From the NCBI GenBank assembly GCA_016550485.1, contig JABXGV010000121.1, forward strand, positions 1 to 7,590: a DNA stretch of 7,590 nucleotides, given 5' to 3'. Each line of letters opens with the position of its first letter. Within the stretch, counting starts at the first letter, position 1. Source of the stretch: an archaeon (GTDB lineage: Archaea; Asgardarchaeota; Hermodarchaeia; Hermodarchaeales; Hermodarchaeaceae). The position numbers were made by a program, and so were the translations under genes. The notes beneath the pieces were generated by a model, which was not told where the DNA came from, searched no databases, and saw only the letters and a program-made list of their open reading frames with translations. Shown here in pieces: positions 1 to 4,819 of this stretch.

Positions 1-1023
1 ATCCACTATAATATCAGCAGCTTCTAAGAGGTCACGGATGCGCAGCCCCTCATCACTGCTTTCAACATGGAGGAGCACCTGGTGTGACTCCGTGAATCCC
101 CGCTCCACCCCAATGACGCGTACTCCGCGCTCGTGTAATGCTTTGGCTAGCGTTTGAGCGTTGAGCACTACCTGTCGTGCGTAGTCCTCTCCAAAAGAGA
201 GTAACTCGGCTAGCGCAACTCCGAGTCCAGCAACTCGGTTCATGTGAAAATTATCAACAAGCACTGGTGGTGCCCGCAGAGTCAAATCAATCAGTTCAGC
301 GAGGTCCAAATTCTCCCGAACCAGAACGATTCCTCCTTGCGGGCCAAAGAGCGTTTTATGAGTGCTCCCCAGCAAGATTTCGGCTCCCTCTCCAAAGGGG
401 TCTTGAAATTGGTGCCCAGCGATGAGGCCCAACACGTGTGAACCATCATAGACAGGAACAGCACCGACATCAAGAGCAGCTTTTGCTACCTCCCGAACTG
501 GGTGCGGAAACGGAAACAAGCTCGCACCGAAAACAACCAACCGCGGTTTCACCTTCTCGACAAGTTCCACTGCACCTTCTTCATCCATTGAATAACGATC
601 CTGATGATACGGGAAGTAATGAATATCCATCGGGAAACGTGCTTGCAGATTTAAGGGGTATCCACCATTTTCAGTACTAGAAATAATCACTGCATCGCCA
701 GGCTCTAAAAGCCCCATCAGGATTGCCATCAAGGACATATGACCAGACAGCGCTCGAAGATTAGCGTACTTCGCACCAAAGAGCTGTTTTGCCGCCTCGA
801 CAGCTAATAGCTCGATTTGTTCAGTGAATTTCTGGCCACCATACCACGGCTCATCCCAATAATATCGGTGACCAAAATCAGACGCCAGCATTCGCCTTAC
901 TAGAGGGCTGGTTACATTTTCCGATGGAATTAGATTCAAACAGCGGCGCCGCCACGTTTCATGGTCAGCTAGGGTTTCACGAAGTTTATCAACAATTTCT
1001 TCGCCCAACAGGAAAACCTCCAT
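1..1023 (-). CDS. Serine hydroxymethyltransferase-like PLP enzyme (3' end cut by window edge)
   Basis: Partial: 341 codons, with the C-terminus beyond base 1. It is a fold-type I PLP enzyme close to serine/glycine hydroxymethyltransferase, a cytosolic enzyme that interconverts serine and glycine with a folate or pterin one-carbon carrier. Landmarks match E. coli GlyA in order: LIPSEN at residues 31-36 (LIASEN in the family), YGG at 61-63, LEPGD at 106-110, GAS at 166-168, DGSHVLGLIAG at 193-203 with the PLP-nitrogen Asp193 and His196, THKTLFGPQGG at 221-231 with Schiff-base Lys223, and TESHQVLLHV at 311-320. It differs from the classical enzyme: the PLP-stacking His126 of E. coli aligns with Tyr122 (GGY for GGH), the SGAQAN segment reads SGHMSL, and the loop carrying the catalytic Glu (E. 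coli Glu57) is shorter. The substrate-carboxylate Arg lies outside the window. The ATG at 1023 is the first start after an in-frame stop at 1065-1063. Superfamily is secure; the exact substrate is less so, and an aldolase or transaldolase relative is possible. Confidence 0.87.
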   Translation of the reverse strand, partial: MEVFLLGEEIVDKLRETLADHETWRRRCLNLIPSENVTSPLVRRMLASDFGHRYYWDEPWYGGQKFTEQIELLAVEAAKQLFGAKYANLRALSGHMSLMAILMGLLEPGDAVIISSTENGGYPLNLQARFPMDIHYFPYHQDRYSMDEEGAVELVEKVKPRLVVFGASLFPFPHPVREVAKAALDVGAVPVYDGSHVLGLIAGHQFQDPFGEGAEILLGSTHKTLFGPQGGIVLVRENLDLAELIDLTLRAPPVLVDNFHMNRVAGLGVALAELLSFGEDYARQVVLNAQTLAKALHERGVRVIGVERGFTESHQVLLHVESSDEGLRIRDLLEAADIIVD

Positions 1024-1091
1024 TAGGTAATGTTTGTAACTCCTTGCGAAGCTTTTTCTACTTTACGCGTGAGCTTGCCGTCCAAGAAGAG
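1024..1091. promoter_or_regulatory. Divergent intergenic region between SHMT-like and MFS genes
   Basis: This 68-base gap must hold the 5' signals of both divergent genes. On the minus strand AAGGAG at 1045-1040 is a good Shine-Dalgarno match, but it lies 16 bases from the ATG at 1023, which is longer than usual. On the plus strand only a weak purine stretch, AAGAAGAG (1084-1091), abuts the MFS ATG. I find no convincing TATA box in either direction; the A/T-rich stretch at 1052-1066 is the only candidate. The call rests on gene arrangement. Confidence 0.4.
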
Positions 1092-2381
1092 ATGGATAAA
1101 ATGAAAGGCAACCAGCTGGACCGGATAGAACCCGCAAATCAACAGAAGGTTCGGCTGGCGGTCCTCTGGTCAAGCTGGCAAATTAGCGCCAATACGCTGT
1201 GGTCCGTTACTGGTGTGTTAGCGGATACTCTTGGGGCAACCGGTGTTGAGCAATCCTTTGTAACCGGAGCACAAACACTCGGTAACGCATCACTTCAAGG
1301 TGTTTGGGGTAGCCTCTCTGATCGCTTTGGTCGGCGTCCCTTTCTCCTTATTGGCTTACTTGCAGTGGGGATGACTGCTGCACTGATACCTCTTGCCACA
1401 ACAGCATTAGAGCTAATACTCCTCCTTCTCGTACCCACAATTGTAGGTAGTGCAGCTATTCCCGCTTGGAATGGGCTTCTTGGTGATATAACGACTATAG
1501 AACAGCGGGGACGATTCATCGGTCTCATCGCAGCAATTGGTACAGTCGCTTCTGCAATAGCTCTCTTCCTAATAGGCTATTACACTGTCTCTCTTGGCTT
1601 GACAGGTGCAACTCAGTTCTACCCTCCGCTCTATACCTCCGCAGTCATCATGATCATCGCTCTGATATGTGTGCTCTGTTTGAAAGAGACAATGCAACGT
1701 GTAAAGAGAAGAGTCTTTAACTTTCGTGCTGCTGTTCGGAGTACACCTCGATTCATCCCCTTTCTCATGATTAACGCTGTCTTCTTTGCTGCAATGGGCG
1801 CAGCTTGGCCGCTCTTCCCTAAAGTCACAAATCTTTACGCTAATGTGTTCCAGGTATTGATTCTAACTGCTCTCTTCAGTCTCTGCTCTGGTGCAACACA
1901 GCTGGTCGGAGGCAGATTAATTGATCGTGTCGGGCGCAAAGGGGTTCTCTTCATCAGTCGCTTCCTAATATTCCTCGTTCCCCTATCTCATGCATTGACG
2001 CTTATCACGGACAATATCTGGCTCTTGATTCCAAGCCAAGTTTTTGGGGGTAGCTTAACGGGGCTTTTCATCGTTTCTTCAACGGCTTGGTTACTGGATT
2101 CATCACCAATGAAGGACAGGGGGAGTATAACAGCGCTCTTTAACCTAGTAACAGGCATTACCGGCTTTTCAGGTGCAATTATTTCAGGGTTTATGTTCGA
2201 TTGGCTTGACCTTTTTTGGGATGAGAAATTCGTGTTATTAACGATGATGCTTACAATTGTCGCTCTCCGCGTAATAACAGCCTCAGGTTATGTCGCAGTA
2301 AATGAAACACTTCCAAAGACATCTAAACTGCCTTGGTATTTGAAGGCACTTAGCGTGAAGACTGCCCATGCAGGCTCTTAA
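1092..2381 (+). CDS. Major facilitator superfamily transporter
   Basis: A 429-residue polytopic membrane protein of the length expected for a 12-helix MFS carrier, which moves a small solute by symport, antiport or efflux. The signature loop between helices 2 and 3, GSLSDRFGRRPFLL (about residues 73-86), matches the family motif GxLaDrxGRkxxl. A second copy in the C-terminal half, GGRLIDRVGRKG (about 273-284), shows the two-fold MFS repeat. DITTIEQRGRFIG (about 132-144) and its counterpart DSSPMKDRGSITAL (about 336-349) follow helices 4 and 10. Hydrophobic segments fill the rest, with a basic cytoplasmic loop near 204-216 (KRRVFNFR) between the halves. The frame is open back to 924, but those 56 codons lie antisense to the start of the SHMT-like gene and look unlike an MFS N-terminus, so I use the ATG at 1092; the ATG at 1101 is an alternative. 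Substrate is unknown: many drug and sugar efflux carriers share these motifs. Confidence 0.9.
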   Translation: MDKMKGNQLDRIEPANQQKVRLAVLWSSWQISANTLWSVTGVLADTLGATGVEQSFVTGAQTLGNASLQGVWGSLSDRFGRRPFLLIGLLAVGMTAALIPLATTALELILLLLVPTIVGSAAIPAWNGLLGDITTIEQRGRFIGLIAAIGTVASAIALFLIGYYTVSLGLTGATQFYPPLYTSAVIMIIALICVLCLKETMQRVKRRVFNFRAAVRSTPRFIPFLMINAVFFAAMGAAWPLFPKVTNLYANVFQVLILTALFSLCSGATQLVGGRLIDRVGRKGVLFISRFLIFLVPLSHALTLITDNIWLLIPSQVFGGSLTGLFIVSSTAWLLDSSPMKDRGSITALFNLVTGITGFSGAIISGFMFDWLDLFWDEKFVLLTMMLTIVALRVITASGYVAVNETLPKTSKLPWYLKALSVKTAHAGS

Positions 2382-3690
2382 CGAGGCGTGTATAAAAGGA
2401 AGCAACCTTAGGAATGCTATCCAGTACGACATACTCGTTGGGGCCATGGATGTTATTCCCTACTGGACCGAAGTCAATAGCTTCTATAGGGCGGTCTGTG
2501 AAATGTCGGTTATCAGACGCTCCGCCCATTTCTATGAGACTTCTATCAAGGCCTAGCTGATTGGCGATTTCCTGTGCAGTCGTCACTATTCGCGTTGTGG
2601 ATGGGGTGTTCATGTAGGCCTTACCCATATGGACGGTGAGCGTGTAGTCGATGCCTATCAGCTGCTCCTTGAGAACCGCGTTAATGGCGGCTTCCTCCGC
2701 GGCGGTGTCTGTGGTCATGGCTCGCCCATCGAAATATACCTCCCATACGTCTTCTCTTTGAAGCAGGAGGTTCGGGCAGAGGGTAATTCCATAGTCACTG
2801 GGATAAGCTGGGAAGTGGACGCGGGATAGGGGAAGGAGTACTCGTAACAGCCTTGTCAGGTTTTCATCATAAACGTGCTCTTCAAGGGTGGAGTTTTCTT
2901 CTAGAGGGTTGAAGCAGAGTAGCTCCACCCAATCAGGAACAACATTACTTTTTAAAAAACCTCCATCGACTTCTACAACTTGTAGATGCGGGTGAAAACG
3001 GAGAAAGCTAGAGGCTGCAAGTAAGGCGTGGATATCAACACCAGGCTGGAAGTAGGCAGAGTGCCGTGTTTCCCGCCCAAGAAACTCTGTAGTGAAACGG
3101 TGCCGCACGGGTGCTCCTTGAATAGGTTTAGGTTTTTTGGGAACTGTGATTGTAAATCCACAGGTGTTTCGTCGTCTAGTGATTAATTGCATACCTAAAC
3201 CATCAGCTGTGACTAGGTAGTTTGGGTAACTATCCAGCTGTTCCAGCCGCTGCCTTACCGCTGCTGCTCCGTTATTACCGCCAAGTTCCTCATCACCAGT
3301 CATAGCGAACACCACCGTTCCTGGTAGGGCTTGGGATGCTAGAGTCTCTGCCGTAAGCAGCAGTGCAACAACGTTCCCTTTATCATCAGCAGCTCCCCGC
3401 CCATACCCCTTGCCATCTCGGATAGTAAGCTCAAACGGGTTGCTGTTCCAACCTGAACCAACGGGTACAACGTCATAATGAGCTATGAAACACGTTATTG
3501 GACGTCCTTTTCCCAGAAAACCAAGTACCGCATAGTAGCCATTCTGCTCGATAATCTCCGTAGTAATATTCGATGCGGCAAGAATATCACGGAGATAGTC
3601 GGGACAATCACGCGTAGGATGTTGATCCTTTATGCGGTCATTTACCGTTTCAAACGCGATAATTTTCCGAAGTAGTTCAACGTAATCCAT
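2350..3690 (-). CDS. M20 family metallopeptidase (ArgE/DapE/dipeptidase type)
   Basis: A 446-residue cytosolic enzyme with the complete di-metal site of peptidase family M20, which hydrolyses dipeptides or N-acyl amino acids. Visible sites: HYDVVP at 71-76 (His71 metal ligand, Asp73), GRGAADDKG at 97-105 with bridging Asp102, GDEELGG at 132-138 with general base Glu134 and metal ligand Glu135, metal ligand Asp163 in TADG, SDNRHF at 392-397 with the probable carboxylate-binding Arg395, and the final ligand His415 in NNIHGPNEY. The middle (about 195-335) is the lid/dimerisation domain. At 446 residues it is longer than ArgE or DapE (about 375-385) and nearer to dipeptidases and carboxypeptidases of the family. 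The start is supported by GGAG 8 bases upstream. It lies 14 bases downstream of the methionine aminopeptidase gene on the same strand, so it is very likely its operon partner. Its 3' end overlaps the convergent transporter gene by 32 bases. I cannot tell peptide substrate from acyl-amino-acid substrate. Confidence 0.92.
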   Translation of the reverse strand: MDYVELLRKIIAFETVNDRIKDQHPTRDCPDYLRDILAASNITTEIIEQNGYYAVLGFLGKGRPITCFIAHYDVVPVGSGWNSNPFELTIRDGKGYGRGAADDKGNVVALLLTAETLASQALPGTVVFAMTGDEELGGNNGAAAVRQRLEQLDSYPNYLVTADGLGMQLITRRRNTCGFTITVPKKPKPIQGAPVRHRFTTEFLGRETRHSAYFQPGVDIHALLAASSFLRFHPHLQVVEVDGGFLKSNVVPDWVELLCFNPLEENSTLEEHVYDENLTRLLRVLLPLSRVHFPAYPSDYGITLCPNLLLQREDVWEVYFDGRAMTTDTAAEEAAINAVLKEQLIGIDYTLTVHMGKAYMNTPSTTRIVTTAQEIANQLGLDRSLIEMGGASDNRHFTDRPIEAIDFGPVGNNIHGPNEYVVLDSIPKVASFYTRLVKSLHGQSSR

Positions 3691-3693
3691 TTT

Positions 3694-3702
3694 CCTCTCT
3701 CC
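3694..3702 (-). promoter_or_regulatory. Ribosome binding site of the M20 peptidase gene
   Basis: The minus strand reads GGAGAGAGG just before AAA-ATG. GGAG at 3702-3699 stands 8 bases from the start codon, which is good Shine-Dalgarno spacing. The site fits entirely in the 14-base gap after the methionine aminopeptidase stop (TAA, 3707-3705), which leaves no room for a separate promoter. It fixes the M20 start and supports co-transcription. Confidence 0.75.
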
Positions 3703-3704
3703 AA

Positions 3705-4640
3705 TTAGCTGAGCTTCTTTGTGGTGACTATGCAGGACTCTCTTGTAACAATGAGAGTGTGTTCTGCTTGAGCAACAAAGTGTTTGTCAGGCAGTCCAAG
3801 AACCGCGTACCCATGGATACATCTTTCCTCTAGAAGAGATGAAAGAGTGTCATTGATTTCTGTAGGTGAAACAAATTCAGCTAGCCAGCGAGCAGCGAAA
3901 GGAAGTTGTGCATACTTTAACTTCATTTGGCTAAAAATACGACGTAGCATAGGATTACTTGGGTTCTTGCGTTGAGCAAATCCGAAAATCTGAGCCTCTC
4001 CGATATTAGAAATTCGTGGGCTGGGGCTGTATGTGGTGAAAGGTTCAATGGCTATCACCATACCTTCCTTTAGCCTTGGTGACAGAACCCGCTCCGAAGC
4101 AGGAGCTATTGCGGGAATTGAGATCCCTGCATGGAGATTGAATTGTTCAATAGAATGTCCTGTCAGGTTCTCAATGGGTCTTACATTGAAGCTTCGAATG
4201 GCCTTGTTGATTTCCTTGGAAACCTCCCAAACTCTAACTCCTGATCGGACACTTGCGATTGCCGCATTCAGACCTGCTTCTGCAGCCTGCGTGAGCTGCT
4301 CCATTTCTGCATCGCTGTCTATAATGACGGTACGGGCAGTATCTGCAATATACCCATCAACGTGCACGCCTAGGTCTATCTTGACCAGTGCTTTCTCTGG
4401 AACCACAGCTGAATCTCCGTAACTCGGCGTGTAGTGAGCGGCATGGTGATTCACAGAGACGTTAATTGGAAAGGCGGGGCGTCCTCCTAGCTCGCTTATT
4501 TTCTGTTCGCCTATCTCTACAATCTCTAGTAGTGACTTGCCTGCGTTCACTTGATGACATGTATAGTTAAGAGTTTGAGCAGCAATCCGACCCGCCTTGA
4601 GTAATTTCTCTCTACCTGAATCCACAGACGAATTATTCAT
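3705..4640 (-). CDS. map: Type II methionine aminopeptidase
   Basis: A 311-residue cytosolic enzyme that removes the initiator methionine from nascent proteins when the second residue is small. All five metal ligands are in place and align with Pyrococcus furiosus MetAP (Asp82, Asp93, His153, Glu187, Glu280): Asp89 in KIDLG, Asp100 in YIADTA, His162 in TGHSIEQF, Glu199 in AIEPF and Glu293 in AEHTLIV. The substrate-contacting His is His69 in HHAAHYTP. The insertion of about 60 residues between the ligands at 199 and 293, a helical subdomain (FAQRKNPSNPMLRRIF and following), marks the type II (archaeal/eukaryotic) form; bacterial type I enzymes lack it. Length is slightly above the archaeal norm of about 295 because of a short N-terminal extension. 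The start is backed by GAGGT 7 bases upstream. It is the first gene of a two-gene operon with the M20 peptidase and is divergent from the coiled-coil gene. Confidence 0.97.
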   Translation of the reverse strand: MNNSSVDSGREKLLKAGRIAAQTLNYTCHQVNAGKSLLEIVEIGEQKISELGGRPAFPINVSVNHHAAHYTPSYGDSAVVPEKALVKIDLGVHVDGYIADTARTVIIDSDAEMEQLTQAAEAGLNAAIASVRSGVRVWEVSKEINKAIRSFNVRPIENLTGHSIEQFNLHAGISIPAIAPASERVLSPRLKEGMVIAIEPFTTYSPSPRISNIGEAQIFGFAQRKNPSNPMLRRIFSQMKLKYAQLPFAARWLAEFVSPTEINDTLSSLLEERCIHGYAVLGLPDKHFVAQAEHTLIVTRESCIVTTKKLS

Positions 4641-4647
4641 CTACAAA

Positions 4648-4652
4648 CCTCT
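4648..4652 (-). promoter_or_regulatory. Ribosome binding site of the methionine aminopeptidase gene
   Basis: The minus strand reads AAGAGGTTTGTAG-ATG. GAGGT at 4652-4648 is complementary to the 16S rRNA tail and lies 7 bases before the ATG at 4640. This shows the transcript has a leader, in contrast to the divergent coiled-coil gene. Confidence 0.6.
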
Positions 4653-4683
4653 TGGGCCTTCAGCATCTTGTAACGTGCCTGTT

Positions 4684-4691
4684 CATATATG
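4684..4691 (-). promoter_or_regulatory. Possible TATA element for the map-M20 operon
   Basis: CATATATG at 4684-4691 is the best-placed A/T-rich element for the minus-strand operon. With the usual archaeal spacing of about 26 bases it would start transcription near 4662, giving a leader of about 22 bases that includes the GAGGT site. It is a perfect 8-base palindrome and abuts a second one, GCTATAGC (4692-4699), so an operator is also possible. A further A/T-rich stretch at 4719-4740 could instead be the TATA box of a longer transcript. Confidence 0.4.
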
Positions 4692-4791
4692 GCTATAGCT
4701 GAGGAGACTAAATGCTTTCTTATAGTCATATTATATTAGTAGGTTTAAAGAAAAGGGTCAAGACTCGAGCTCTATTGTAATCTAGGGTGAG

Positions 4792-4798
4792 TATATAA
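4792..4798 (+). promoter_or_regulatory. Archaeal TATA box of the coiled-coil / tubulin-like operon
   Basis: TATATAA at 4792-4798, preceded by purine-rich AGGGTGAG that could serve as the TFB recognition element. Archaeal transcription usually starts about 25-27 bases beyond the TATA centre, which here falls at about 4820-4822, on the ATG of the coiled-coil gene. There is no good Shine-Dalgarno sequence between the box and the ATG, so a leaderless mRNA is the natural reading. Confidence 0.65.
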
Positions 4799-4819
4799 TC
4801 AAAACTAAGGGCGTTAACA

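Noticed and set aside
177..680. Three short open frames on the plus strand (177-425, 244-441, 438-680).
   Set aside because: They lie antisense to the SHMT-like coding sequence, whose motifs are continuous on the minus strand; their translations look random.
924..1091. An open 56-codon extension upstream of the MFS transporter, starting at ATG 924.
   Set aside because: It runs antisense to the first codons of the SHMT-like gene and its translation has no transporter character; the MFS reading begins well at 1092.
4033..4422. A 129-codon plus-strand frame.
   Set aside because: It is antisense to the methionine aminopeptidase gene, across its metal-ligand region, and resembles no protein I know.
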